NCBI RefSeq assembly: GCF_000614105.1
Contig: NZ_BAKH01000013.1
Location: 1 to 51,047 of the forward strand
Origin: Prevotella micans DSM 21469 = JCM 16134
Lineage (GTDB): Bacteria > Bacteroidota > Bacteroidia > Bacteroidales > Bacteroidaceae
Direction of reading: 5' to 3'
DNA length: 51,047 bases
Shown: one piece after another, positions 35,512-44,612 of the stretch
Numbering within the stretch: the first letter of the stretch is position 1
Layout: every line of letters begins with the position of its first letter
The notes under the pieces: model-generated
What the model saw: only the letters and a program-made list of their open reading frames with translations
What the model was told of the DNA's origin: nothing
Databases searched by the model: none
Made by a program: the position numbers and the translations under genes

Positions 35512-37233
35512 TCAGGCTTTCGCCTTTTCCTTGGCCCATGTGTCTTTTAGGCCTACGGTTTTGTTGAATATGAGATGAGTCTCGGTTGAATCGGGGTCAA
35601 GGACGAAATATCCCGTGCGTTGGAATTGAAGATATTCGCCAGGTTTGATGCTGGCCAGATGATTTTCAACAAAGCAATTCGCACGCACTTTCAAACTCTC
35701 GGGATTGAGCAGTTCGCGGAAGTCGCGCTCGTCGGCCGACGGATTTTCGATGTTGAACAACCGGTCGTATTCACGTACCTCGGCCGTAAGACAATGGTCG
35801 GCACTAACCCAGTGAAGAGTTCCTTTCACCTTTCGATTGGCGCCCGGCATGCCGCTTTTGCTATCTGGGTCGTATTCAGCCTGAATCTCGGTTATATTCC
35901 CGTTTGTATCTTTGGTGCATCCGGTACATCGCACTATGTAGGCGTTTTTGAGGCGCACTTCTTTATCCGGAGTCATTCTGAAGAACTTCTTCGGCGCTTC
36001 TTCCATGAAATCGTCGCGTTCAATCCAAAGATTTTTTGAGAAGGTTATATTGTGCGTCCCGGCGGCTTCGTTTTCGGGGTTGTTGATGCTTTCCATCTCC
36101 TCCGTCTGACCGTCAGGATAGTTCGTGATAACCAGCTTAACCGGGTCAAGAACCGCACTCACCCTAGTTGCCCGTTTGTTCAAATCATCGCGCACGGCAG
36201 CTTCAAGCAGTGCAACGTCGTTGAGGGCATCGAATTTGGTGTAGCCTATTGAATCAATGAAGTTACGTATGGATTCAGGCGAATATCCCCGACGACGCAT
36301 GCCGCTGAGAGTTGGCATTCGCGGATCGTCCCAACCGTTCACGAAATGTTCCTCGACAAGCGTGTGCAGCTTTCGTTTCGACATCACGGTGTAAGTGAGA
36401 TTCAATCGGTTGAATTCAATCTGTCTCGGCCGATTGTCGTTGAGAACATCAGCTGTTCCGTCGCTCTCTTTCAGGAAGTCAATGAGTTTATCATAGAGCG
36501 GACGATGTGGTACGAATTCTAACGTACATATGGAATGTGTCACGCCTTCGAAATAGTCGCTCTGCCCATGAGCAAAATCATACATCGGATAGCAATGCCA
36601 CTTAGTTCCCGTTCGGTGATGCGGAGTTTGGATGATACGATAAATCACCGGGTCGCGAAAGTGCATATTTGGGTCGGCCATGTTCAATTTAGCTCGCAGA
36701 ACCATACTTCCCTCGATAGCTTCAGGCGTATTCATCTTGTGGAACAGTTCAAGATTCTCCTCCACCGGTCGATCGCGATAAGGTGACGCCTGCCCCGGTT
36801 CGGTTGGAGTACCTTTCTGCCGGGCAATCTCCTCGGATGTTTGCTCGTCGACATAGGCATATCCGCGCTGAATCATCCACAGGGCAAACTCCCAAAGCTT
36901 CTCGAAATAGTCACTGGCATAGTAGATATTCTCCCATTTGAAGCCCAGCCAGCTAATGTCGTTCAATATATTTTCAACGTATTCTGTGTTTTCCTTACTC
37001 GGGTTTGTGTCATCGAACCGCAGATTACAAATGCCTTTATAATGTTCGGCTACTCCGAAGTCCATACATATTGCTTTTGCGTGTCCGATATGAAGATAGC
37101 CATTCGGTTCGGGCGGGAATCTGGTTTGTATTCGTCCGCTGTTCTTCTTCTCGGCGAGGTCTTCTTCAACCAATTGTTCAACAAAACTCAAACTACGTTT
37201 TTCTTCGTTAGCCTTACTCTCAATTGTATTCAT
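35512..37233 (-). CDS. glnS: glutaminyl-tRNA synthetase
   Basis: 573 residues, normal length. Class I motifs are present: PPEPNGYLHIGHAKA (the HIGH motif, about residues 41-55) and VMSKRKL for KMSKS (about residue 284). The C-terminal beta-barrel anticodon-binding region is intact (NIENPSADERDFRELLN, GYFVLDPDST). It charges tRNA-Gln directly. The presence of GlnRS indicates that at least part of glutaminyl-tRNA synthesis is direct. A minus-strand TACCTTTG -7 box lies at 37254-37261. Confidence 0.97.
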   Translation of the reverse strand: MNTIESKANEEKRSLSFVEQLVEEDLAEKKNSGRIQTRFPPEPNGYLHIGHAKAICMDFGVAEHYKGICNLRFDDTNPSKENTEYVENILNDISWLGFKWENIYYASDYFEKLWEFALWMIQRGYAYVDEQTSEEIARQKGTPTEPGQASPYRDRPVEENLELFHKMNTPEAIEGSMVLRAKLNMADPNMHFRDPVIYRIIQTPHHRTGTKWHCYPMYDFAHGQSDYFEGVTHSICTLEFVPHRPLYDKLIDFLKESDGTADVLNDNRPRQIEFNRLNLTYTVMSKRKLHTLVEEHFVNGWDDPRMPTLSGMRRRGYSPESIRNFIDSIGYTKFDALNDVALLEAAVRDDLNKRATRVSAVLDPVKLVITNYPDGQTEEMESINNPENEAAGTHNITFSKNLWIERDDFMEEAPKKFFRMTPDKEVRLKNAYIVRCTGCTKDTNGNITEIQAEYDPDSKSGMPGANRKVKGTLHWVSADHCLTAEVREYDRLFNIENPSADERDFRELLNPESLKVRANCFVENHLASIKPGEYLQFQRTGYFVLDPDSTETHLIFNKTVGLKDTWAKEKAKA

Positions 37234-37253
37234 ATCCTTATAATTATATGATG

Positions 37254-37261
37254 CAAAGGTA
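37254..37261 (-). promoter_or_regulatory. putative -7 box for glnS
   Basis: Minus-strand TACCTTTG matches TAnnTTTG and lies 21 bases before the start codon. No clear -33 box at the normal spacing is seen. Confidence 0.45.
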
Positions 37262-37294
37262 AGTAGATGTTTCCAAACCTAAAACGCCGCTGGT

Positions 37295-37927
37295 TTAGAA
37301 AGCGAGGACTACAACAAGGATTGTAAGTGGAAAAATAGAAGCAACGATATAGGTGTCAATAGGTCTGTAGTTGTCGTAAGATAGACGGGGGGATAAATAA
37401 AAACGGTAGACACCAATGGGAATGAGTATACCCATAATGATTCCAACCAGGATATCGGAAGGATAGTGAACACCGAGATAGAGTCTAGTCCAACAATTGA
37501 AAAGGGCCCAGCCAATGAGTGAAATGCTTATAAAACGGTTCTTAGTGAGGAGGGAGAAAAACACCGCAACAGTGAATGTGTTACAGGCGTGAGCTGAAAA
37601 GAAACTGTAGCCGCTGGCAGTGTAGCCAGAAACAAGATTGACGATTCCTCGTAACGATGGTTCCATCGACGGACGAAGACGACCGACCATCGGTTTGACG
37701 ATACCGTTGTCGAGCCCGTTCGAAATAAGCATGCAAATACCTATGGCCAGAATCACGTGAAGCAGTCGGTGCGGTTCACGATTATTTCGCACAACCATAT
37801 ATAGCAGTGCGAAATAAAGTGGTATCCATGTCAGACCGTTGGTGAGCACTAGCACAACATGGTCAAAAGAAGTATTACCGGCGCTATTAAGTGCCAGCAA
37901 TAGGGTTCTATCGAGCTGTGAAAGCAT
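37295..37927 (-). CDS. PAP2-superfamily phosphatase, membrane bound
   Basis: 210 residues with about five membrane helices. The PAP2 signature is complete in three blocks: KPMVGRLRP (K-x6-RP), FFSAHA, and TRLYLGVHYPSD (R-x5-H-x3-D). Such enzymes dephosphorylate phosphatidic acid, undecaprenyl pyrophosphate or lipid A; the substrate cannot be told from sequence. It stands 10 bases past the BatD-BatE stop on the same strand and may be a last cistron of that operon. Confidence 0.88.
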   Translation of the reverse strand: MLSQLDRTLLLALNSAGNTSFDHVVLVLTNGLTWIPLYFALLYMVVRNNREPHRLLHVILAIGICMLISNGLDNGIVKPMVGRLRPSMEPSLRGIVNLVSGYTASGYSFFSAHACNTFTVAVFFSLLTKNRFISISLIGWALFNCWTRLYLGVHYPSDILVGIIMGILIPIGVYRFYLSPRLSYDNYRPIDTYIVASIFPLTILVVVLAF

Positions 37928-37937
37928 GTTTAGTGGG

Positions 37938-40484
37938 TTATATTTCTTCTATCTGCGAAGGCTGCATCCAGCCAGAGCGCCCGTCGGCGAGCTGAATACC
38001 GAGCCAGTCGCCCAAAGCTTTGTCGGTTATTTTCACCTTGGTTCCTTCGTGGATTATACCGGTGTTTTCGGCTTTACTGTCGGGAGCTGATTTGATTGGC
38101 GCCGATGGCGAAACGACGATAGCTTCATTGCGCTCGCGTTGCTTTGAACGTTGCTGGAAAGCCATTACGTTAGCAAAGATGAAAAAGAGGGCAAAGGTTA
38201 TTCCACCAAAGAATCCTAGTTTCCGGAGTGCTTCTTTATCGGCCAACAGGAACAAGAGTATACCACAGAGGGCAAGCAACAGAGCAGTTATAGAGATAGC
38301 GGCCCAGGCATCAATGCTAAGGAGTGAGTTGGCATCGCTGGCCCAGGATGCAAAGAACATTTCATCTTTCGGACTGATTTTATCGATTGTTTTCGATTCT
38401 GCCAAACGAAGATTGAATAAAATATCATCGTCGGACGGCACCATTTTATGGGCTCGCTCGTAGCATATAATCGCCCGGGTGATGCTGTCAACACGATAGT
38501 AGGCGTTGCCGAGATTGTAGTATCTCTCGGCTGTAGGAGCTTGGTTTATCAACACCTTGTAGTCGGCTATTGCCTGCTGATAATTTTTCTGCTGATAGGC
38601 CTTGTCGGCGTCGGCCTTGGTAACAGCCGATACACTGCCGGCATAGCCAAGGAAAGCAATTACGATGCAGAGCAATAGCCGAACATTCTGCTTGGCTTTC
38701 TTACCAAGACATTCTTCGATGCCGAGGATGGCTGTCATTGCAGCTTCGTAGGTTCGGTTCATATTTCCTTTTTCGTCGCCTGGGGCATAGCGTTCAAACT
38801 CGCATTCGTCGAGGGCACCGATGAATTTATCGATTCGCTGGCGGTCGACATTCTTGTTTGCAAAACTCTCGGCTATATTTTCTTTCGAGAGCTGTTCTAT
38901 GGGCATATTGAGCTTGTTGCCGGCATATCCCCAGAGGGTTCTAAGAATTTCGTCATAGAAGTTTTCGGCCTTGCCTTTTAACATCAGTTCGGATGCCTTC
39001 ATGAGTTGCCGACGCGCAACTTTCTCGGCATTTTTTCCGCGGAACTGGGCAATGTCGGCACGGGCTATGGCTCGCTGGCGGAATGTGTAGACTACAAAGC
39101 TGAAGCCAGATACGAGTAGCAACAGAACAAGCCAATAGCTAATGGAATTAAAGAACGGAGAAACTGATGAGAGTTCGTTATCGGTGAGTTTAAGGTCATG
39201 TATATCGCCGTCGACCAAGAGATTTTCGGTGTCGCCCGAGTTCACTCCGTCACCTTGTTCAACCTTTATCTTGAAAGCTTGCGTACGGATGGTTTTATAG
39301 CTTCCGGTGGCGGTGTCGTAGTAGACAAACTTAACTGACGGCAGAGTATAATCGCCTTTTTTGTGTGGAACGACGAGGAAGTCGTATATCATGTTTCCCT
39401 CGAGTCCGTTTGCAGTGAGTCGTGTTTTGTCGGTTACTTTCGGATCGTATAGTTCAAAATCTTTCGGTATCTGTAGAGTGGGTTGCTTTATGAGTTTCAG
39501 GTTTCCGGCACCGCTTACAACCACACGGATGTTTATGGGTGAGCCTTCTTTGACTTCGGTTTTGTCGACCTGAGCAGAGATGTTAAAATGGCCTACTCCG
39601 CCGGAGAAGTCTGTCGGTTTGGATGGCAGCGGATCAACCTGAATGGTTAGTCCTTCGGCTTTGATGTCTTTGCGTAGTTCGCGCGGATTGTCGTCAGACA
39701 TGAATGCGAACGGGTCGAAGGCATTATCGTCCTGCTGAATCACTCCGTGAAAAGTTATGGAGGGTATCTGCAGTTTACCTGTCATTTGCGGATACATCAC
39801 GTACTGACTCCAGGTTGTACAGCGATAGTTTCGGCCACCTACTCGTTCGGTGTGGAAAACGTTTTGCTGGGGTTGCTTCACTTCCTGTACATGAAAACCG
39901 GTGAGGTCGGGCATCTTTCCGGTTAGGTTAATCAGATTCACGGCCGTATAGACCTTATAGGTTAACAGAACGGGCTCTTGTTCGTGAACGCGTGTTTTGT
40001 TAGCCGTGACTTTTATGAACAGGTCTTTCGACGTGATTTTCGACGGGGTTTTGATTTCTTCTTCCTCGTAATTGCTAGCGCCTGCCGACGAGCGTACGAC
40101 ACTTGAGCCTGCCGAAGCCGTTATTCGTACGGGGGTAGACGCGAGGTTTTGTCCGTTCACGGTCATTCTGGCCGGTGGAATTATGAATGTGCCTCTCCTG
40201 GTGGCCACAAACAGGTAGGTGTAGGTTGTAGACGACGAGCTGCTTGTGTGACCGTTTCGCATCTGAATGCTCGACTGCGTTGAGCTGAACGGCCCGTTGG
40301 TGCATTCAACTCCAGCGGGGAGTTTCCCGAGTTTCATTCCCTGTACGCCGTCGGTGAAAACGGTGTAGGATACCTGGAATTCTTCGCCCACTGCCACGCT
40401 GTTAGGTGCGGCCACGCGAATATGCTGCGCCTGTAGTGCGAGGGGCAGCAATTGAATGAGGAGAATGTATGCAATTTGTTTCAT
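37938..40484 (-). CDS. BatD-BatE fusion, aerotolerance operon protein
   Basis: 848 residues. The signal peptide is MKQIAYILLIQLLPLALQAQ. The first ~600 residues are BatD-like: repeated beta domains (IRVAAPNSVAVGEEFQVSYT), a membrane helix near 440-460, then a cytoplasmic part. From about residue 605 a second signal-like hydrophobic stretch (VRLLLCIVIAFLGYAGSVSA) begins a BatE-like segment with TPRs (NLGNAYYRVDSITRAIICYE), membrane helices, and a C-terminal SH3-like domain (GTKVKITDKALGDWLGIQ). These are usually separate genes; here they are one frame. The embedded export sequence implies a cleavage or a membrane anchor. Confidence 0.85.
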   Translation of the reverse strand: MKQIAYILLIQLLPLALQAQHIRVAAPNSVAVGEEFQVSYTVFTDGVQGMKLGKLPAGVECTNGPFSSTQSSIQMRNGHTSSSSSTTYTYLFVATRRGTFIIPPARMTVNGQNLASTPVRITASAGSSVVRSSAGASNYEEEEIKTPSKITSKDLFIKVTANKTRVHEQEPVLLTYKVYTAVNLINLTGKMPDLTGFHVQEVKQPQQNVFHTERVGGRNYRCTTWSQYVMYPQMTGKLQIPSITFHGVIQQDDNAFDPFAFMSDDNPRELRKDIKAEGLTIQVDPLPSKPTDFSGGVGHFNISAQVDKTEVKEGSPINIRVVVSGAGNLKLIKQPTLQIPKDFELYDPKVTDKTRLTANGLEGNMIYDFLVVPHKKGDYTLPSVKFVYYDTATGSYKTIRTQAFKIKVEQGDGVNSGDTENLLVDGDIHDLKLTDNELSSVSPFFNSISYWLVLLLLVSGFSFVVYTFRQRAIARADIAQFRGKNAEKVARRQLMKASELMLKGKAENFYDEILRTLWGYAGNKLNMPIEQLSKENIAESFANKNVDRQRIDKFIGALDECEFERYAPGDEKGNMNRTYEAAMTAILGIEECLGKKAKQNVRLLLCIVIAFLGYAGSVSAVTKADADKAYQQKNYQQAIADYKVLINQAPTAERYYNLGNAYYRVDSITRAIICYERAHKMVPSDDDILFNLRLAESKTIDKISPKDEMFFASWASDANSLLSIDAWAAISITALLLALCGILLFLLADKEALRKLGFFGGITFALFFIFANVMAFQQRSKQRERNEAIVVSPSAPIKSAPDSKAENTGIIHEGTKVKITDKALGDWLGIQLADGRSGWMQPSQIEEI

Positions 40485-40495
40485 AATGTTTTTTC

Positions 40496-41167
40496 CTACC
40501 AGTTTTTTTCCAGTTTCCGACTGCTTTTCTGCCTCATGGCTTTTTTGAGTCGTTCTTGGGTTGCTTTTTCTTCTTGCAGAGCTGCATTGAGAAGCTGTTC
40601 GGCGTTATCCTTACTCATCTGGTCTTTCTGATTTTGTTCATTGGGCTTCTTTTTGTCGTTTTTCTTATCGTTCTGCTTCTTCTTATCCTGTTTGTCTTTG
40701 TTGTTTTGTTTGTTCTTGCTCGACGACTTGTTTTGTTGTTGTTGCTGTTTCTTTTGCTGTATGCAGAGTGCCAGATTATAGCGTGCTTGTTGATGGTTCG
40801 GGTTGTTGCGGAGGGCGTTTTTATAGGCTTCTATTGCGGTGTCGAACTTTTTTTGTCCTTGCAGAACGGTTCCCATGTTATAGAATGATTCTGCTCGTCG
40901 GGTGGGGTCTTTTTCAAGATTTGCGGCAGTTTCATATTGTTTCAGGGCCAGCGAATCTTTCCGTCCGGCCTGCAGGGCGCGCCCGAGGTTATAGGCGGCT
41001 ATGGCGTTCGATGAGTTTTTGCCTAGCGATTTCTTGTAGTTCACTTCGGCCTGGGCGTAGTTCTTTGCGCGAAACTCGCGGTTGCCTTGGCGAATGAAAT
41101 GTCGGTCGGTTTGTGCGCCAGCCGACAGAACAGCCATTGAGAGGAGAAGAAGGATATATCGTTTCAT
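40496..41167 (-). CDS. batC: BatC-like TPR protein
   Basis: 223 residues. Signal peptide MKRYILLLLSMAVLSAGAQ, then TPRs (AAYNLGRALQAGRKDSLALK and FYNMGTVLQGQKKFDTAIEA), then a low-complexity Gln/Lys/Asn linker and the tail RKLEKNW typical of BatC. It is thought to act as a periplasmic scaffold of the Bat complex. Overlaps batB by 4 bases at its start and is 11 bases upstream of the BatD-BatE gene. Confidence 0.88.
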   Translation of the reverse strand: MKRYILLLLSMAVLSAGAQTDRHFIRQGNREFRAKNYAQAEVNYKKSLGKNSSNAIAAYNLGRALQAGRKDSLALKQYETAANLEKDPTRRAESFYNMGTVLQGQKKFDTAIEAYKNALRNNPNHQQARYNLALCIQQKKQQQQQNKSSSKNKQNNKDKQDKKKQNDKKNDKKKPNEQNQKDQMSKDNAEQLLNAALQEEKATQERLKKAMRQKSSRKLEKNW

Positions 41168-42191
41168 TTCTTACGTTTGAAGAGTTGCAGATTTTGGAGC
41201 CGGGAGTTCTTTTTTTCCAGGATTATGGCTTCGATGATGAGGAGGATAATCAGGATTATGGCCACGGCTTGGAATTGTTCGCTGAAGGCGGTGCTTGTTA
41301 GGGTTCCGAACTGGCCTTTCTGCATTTTTCCGATTTCGGCTTTGAGTTGTCGTTCGGCTGCGTCGCTATTGTCCACGTGTATGTAGGTTCCGTTTCCGGC
41401 CGCGGCTATTTTTCGGCACATGTCTTCGTTGAGGCGGCTCATCACGGTATTTCCGGCATTGTCTTTGAGATATTCTCCGTCGCCGAGCGGAATTGGTGAG
41501 CCTGCTGGCGAACCAACGCCGAGGATGAACACTTTTATGCCCATTCCGGCGGCTTTGCGGGCCATTTCTTCGGCATTGCCTTCGTGGTCTTCGCCGTCGG
41601 TTATGAGTATTATGGCCTTACCGGCTTTAGTGTCCTGTGCGAAGCTGTGCATGGCCAGGTCGAGTGCCCTACCGATGTCGGTGCCTTGTGTTTCTATGAG
41701 CGAGGGGTCGATGTCGTCGAGAAACATTTTTGCCGATACATAGTCGCTCGTTATGGGCAGTTGTACAAAGGCGTCGCCGGCAAAGACGATGAGCCTATGC
41801 GGTCGTCTGTGAATCGTGTAATCAGGTTCTCAATCATGAGTTTGCTCTTGTCGAGTCGCGATGGTGCCACATCCTGTGCCAGCATTGAATTACTGATGTC
41901 GATTGCTATAATGGCTTCGATGCCTTCGCGTTTTTCGGGTGAGGTGGGCGATATTGTTTGCGGTCGGGCCAGAATGATTATTGCCAGTGCCAGTGCAATT
42001 TCAATGAGACTGAATTTAACTATCGAGCGATAGCGCGACACGCCTGGCGATAGCTGTTTGAGCAGTTCGGGTGTTCCGAAAGCTTTATAGCGTTTCTTTT
42101 TCTTTCGGGCATGATAAATGTTCACTATCACCAGTATCGGGATAAGCAATAGCAACCATAGATATATAGGGCTTTCGAATCTGAACATCAT
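41164..42191 (-). pseudogene. batB: BatB-like von Willebrand A protein, frameshifted
   Basis: The first frame starts MMFRFESPIYLWLLLL with a membrane helix, then AIDISNSMLAQDV (the MIDAS DxSxS motif) and ends abnormally after DDRIGSSSLPATPLYNCP. The rest of the domain (MFLDDIDPSLIETQGT, VFILGVGSPAGSPI, a C-terminal helix) continues in another frame. One missing base near 41793, within a GG step, would restore DDRIGLIVFAGDAF and a 342-residue protein. Bat VWA proteins are inner-membrane parts of a complex for oxidative-stress tolerance. It is separated from batA by array 5. Confidence 0.85.
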
Positions 42192-42204
42192 TCGTTTTAT
42201 ATTT

Positions 42205-42520
42205 TTTCTCTCCCTCCGGGGGGAACGCTGTTTTTTTCGTTCTTCAGTCTTTCGGCAGGTGCCGAAGACGTGCTTTTTTTATTTTTTGCTCGTCGGCAAA
42301 TGCCGAAGCGTTGTTTCTGAAGTTTTTTGGCTTTCGGCAGGTGCGAGGCGTTGTTTTTGAAATTTTATGTCTTTCGGCGGGTGCCAACGACTGTTTTTTT
42401 GAATTTTCTGCTCGTCGGCAGATGCCGAAGCGTTGTTTTCTATGTTTTCATCTCATCCGAGACCTCGGAAGCACTGTTTTTTATTTTTTCTCCTCTTCCG
42501 AGGCCTTGGAAGAGGATGTA
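42205..42520. repeat. array 5: about eight 40-41-bp units between batB and batA
   Basis: The palindrome TTCGGCAGGTGCCGAA and variants recur with TCGG steps near 42254, 42295, 42336, 42376 and 42417. Two last units carry a different palindrome (TCCGAGACCTCGGA, TTCCGAGGCCTTGGAA) near 42454 and 42494. A degenerate first unit lies near 42211. T-rich linkers (TTTTTTTATTTTTTGC) follow each. Steps are 41, 41, 40, 41, 41, 40. Palindromes are kept while bases change, as in compensated stems. It fills the 345-base gap inside the bat operon and should be transcribed. Confidence 0.9.
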
Positions 42521-42536
42521 TATCATAGATTTACCC

Positions 42537-43534
42537 TTACGGAATGCGCCGCAAGACGGTTGTGCGCAACCATATTTCGAGTAACAAACTAAGCAACGCC
42601 GCCAGCGCAAACGGGAAATAGGCTTCATACCGACGACGATTCGATTTTGAATCAATCTTCGTTTTTTCAAGCTTATCAATGTCTTGATAGATTTTCGACA
42701 GTTCGCCGCGACTCTGCGCACGATAGAATGTGCCGTCGGTGGCCGAAGCTATACCCTCGAGAGTTTTATAGTCGATTTCGCCCTTGGCCTGGATGTATTG
42801 GTTTTGCCCGTTTATAGAAATGGGGTAGCGCACCATACCATCGGTTCCGAGACCGATGGTGTAGACCCTGATTCCGAACTTTTTGGCAATCGCGGCGGCA
42901 GTGAGTGGCGATATGTCGCCCATGTTGTTACTTCCGTCGGTTAGGAGGATAACCACCTTACTTTTAGCCTTGATGTCTTTGAGCCTGTTCACAGCATTTG
43001 CCAGTCCCATTCCGATGGCCGTTCCATCCTGAATAAGTCCGTTTGCGGCGAGGTCGGTTCGCACGCCTTGCAACAGGTTCAGAAGCGACGCATGGTCGGT
43101 TGTCATAGGGCATTGTGTGAAAGCTTCACCTGCAAATATGGTTAGACCGATGTTATCGCCCGGCCGACTGTTGATGAACTCGGTTGCCACATCTTTTGCG
43201 GCTTCCATACGGCAGGGGGCCACGTCCTCGGCAAGCATACTCGTGGAGATGTCCATGGCGAGCATTATGTTTATTCCCTCCGTTTGGTTCTTTCCGAAAG
43301 GACTATTGGTTTGCGGTCGGGCCAGCACAATAACCGTCAGCGCAAAAGCCAGGCATCGGAGCCACATGGCAGGTGAACCATCCGAACTCGCCAGTTGCGA
43401 GGTGCATGGCGATAGGCAAACGTGTCGCTCATTCGCATTGTGGGCTCGCTGTTGCGGCGATAGCGAAAATACCACAGCACATAGGGAACTATAAGCAGCA
43501 GTAGCAACAAGTATTCTTTATTTGCAAATTCCAT
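42537..43534 (-). pseudogene. batA: BatA-like von Willebrand A protein, frameshifted
   Basis: The gene begins MEFANKEYLLLLLLIVPYVL (a membrane helix). Its frame breaks after WRVRMVHLPCGSDAW, and the rest continues in the next frame from RCLAFALTVIVLARPQTNSP, with the MIDAS motif AMDISTSMLAEDV. One extra base near 43368, in a GG step, gives HLPMWLRCLAFALTV and a 332-residue protein whose C-terminal membrane helix (ALAALLSLLLEIWL) is in place. The MIDAS and AGEAFTQCPMTTDHASLL match the family. It lies 19 bases after the membrane-protein gene of the operon; array 5 follows. Confidence 0.85.
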
Positions 43535-43553
43535 TGTGTGGAGAGAAGGAGGG

Positions 43554-44612
43554 TTAAACAATCAAATCGTAAACCGATATGCCTATGTATATTAGGATGC
43601 CGATAGCCGAGGAGACTAGCAATGCTATGCCCGACTTGAGAAGTAATCGGGTGCGGCGCGACTGCTGCTCTTCGGCCGTGAGCTGCGGCGCAGATTGCTG
43701 GGCTTCGGGTTGTGCCTCGAGCTTTGTTTCCTGAATAAACTGAACAACGTTTGTGAGATAGAGCTCCTCTTCGTTTCGGAGGGTGGAGTGTTTGGCGAAT
43801 TTCACGAGGTCGGCCGTTTGGAACACCTCGCGTAGCTCGTTGAGCTTTTCTCTGCTATCTTCGGCACGTAGGCGGTCAATAATCTCGCTCGAGGTCATTT
43901 CCATAGCCATAATTCCGAATCTATCTTCAAGATATTGCCTTAAAATATTGGTGAGCGAGGTGTAATAAGCCTTCTGGTCGTTGCCGGTTGTGCGGTTTAT
44001 CTTTTCTATTTCCTGCATTGCTTTCTCGTGCGGCAGAATCTTCTTTTCAGTCTTAGAAAAAATTGTAATCGGTTTGTTTCGGCGTAATATTCCACGCAAA
44101 TAGACTGCAGCTATACATAGACCGAGTACGAGGAGTAAAAGAAGGATTAGCGGAATAATTTCGGCCCACGAAAACGAATTGTCCATCACATCGCTGGGCG
44201 GAAACGGAGTGGCACGAGCGGTAGTGTCGACCTTTGTGGACTGAACCGTGAGCGGGATAGACTTGGTTGGATATTCCTTTCCATTCACGCGCACCTTCAT
44301 TGCCGGCACATCGTATTTCCGGGCTTCCCAGGCGGTGATGGTATATGTGTTCACGGTTTTTTCAAGGTTGTTGCCTTGCTCTTCCTTTTCTCTGTCGGCA
44401 GTCACGACCTCCAGCCCGCCAGCCATCTGCTGGTTCGCCGAATAGTACGGGAAATTCACTGTAGAACCCTTAGGTGCTGTGACGCTTATCTGCAAGTGGG
44501 CCTGCGAGCCTATGAGAATCTCCGTTGAATCGAGACGTGCTTCGACATTCACTTGCGCCAGAACCGTGACAGCAGTAGCGATTAGGAATATTGTGGTGAG
44601 AATCTTTTTCAT
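43554..44612 (-). CDS. Bat-operon protein with BatD-like beta domain, two membrane segments
   Basis: 352 residues. Signal peptide MKKILTTIFLIATAVTVLAQ. A periplasmic beta domain (NVEARLDSTEILIGSQAHLQ and AWEARKYDVPAMKVRVNGKE) is similar in style to BatD. A helix near 160-180 (IIPLILLLLLVLGLCIAAVY), a cytoplasmic region (PHEKAMQEIEKINRTTGND) and a C-terminal membrane helix follow. The order moxR, DUF58, this gene, batA, batB is standard for Bacteroides. It overlaps the DUF58 gene by 4 bases. No specific function is known. Confidence 0.82.
   Translation of the reverse strand: MKKILTTIFLIATAVTVLAQVNVEARLDSTEILIGSQAHLQISVTAPKGSTVNFPYYSANQQMAGGLEVVTADREKEEQGNNLEKTVNTYTITAWEARKYDVPAMKVRVNGKEYPTKSIPLTVQSTKVDTTARATPFPPSDVMDNSFSWAEIIPLILLLLLVLGLCIAAVYLRGILRRNKPITIFSKTEKKILPHEKAMQEIEKINRTTGNDQKAYYTSLTNILRQYLEDRFGIMAMEMTSSEIIDRLRAEDSREKLNELREVFQTADLVKFAKHSTLRNEEELYLTNVVQFIQETKLEAQPEAQQSAPQLTAEEQQSRRTRLLLKSGIALLVSSAIGILIYIGISVYDLIV

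Noticed and set aside
41164..41727. A separate short gene starting MFLDDIDPSL
   Set aside because: It is the downstream half of a VWA protein. The preceding frame ends at the expected join, so it is one broken gene (batB).
42537..43475. batA starting at 43475 (MVFSLSPQQRAH)
   Set aside because: The first 50 residues are out-of-frame sequence of the true N-terminal membrane helix, which is in the other frame from 43534.
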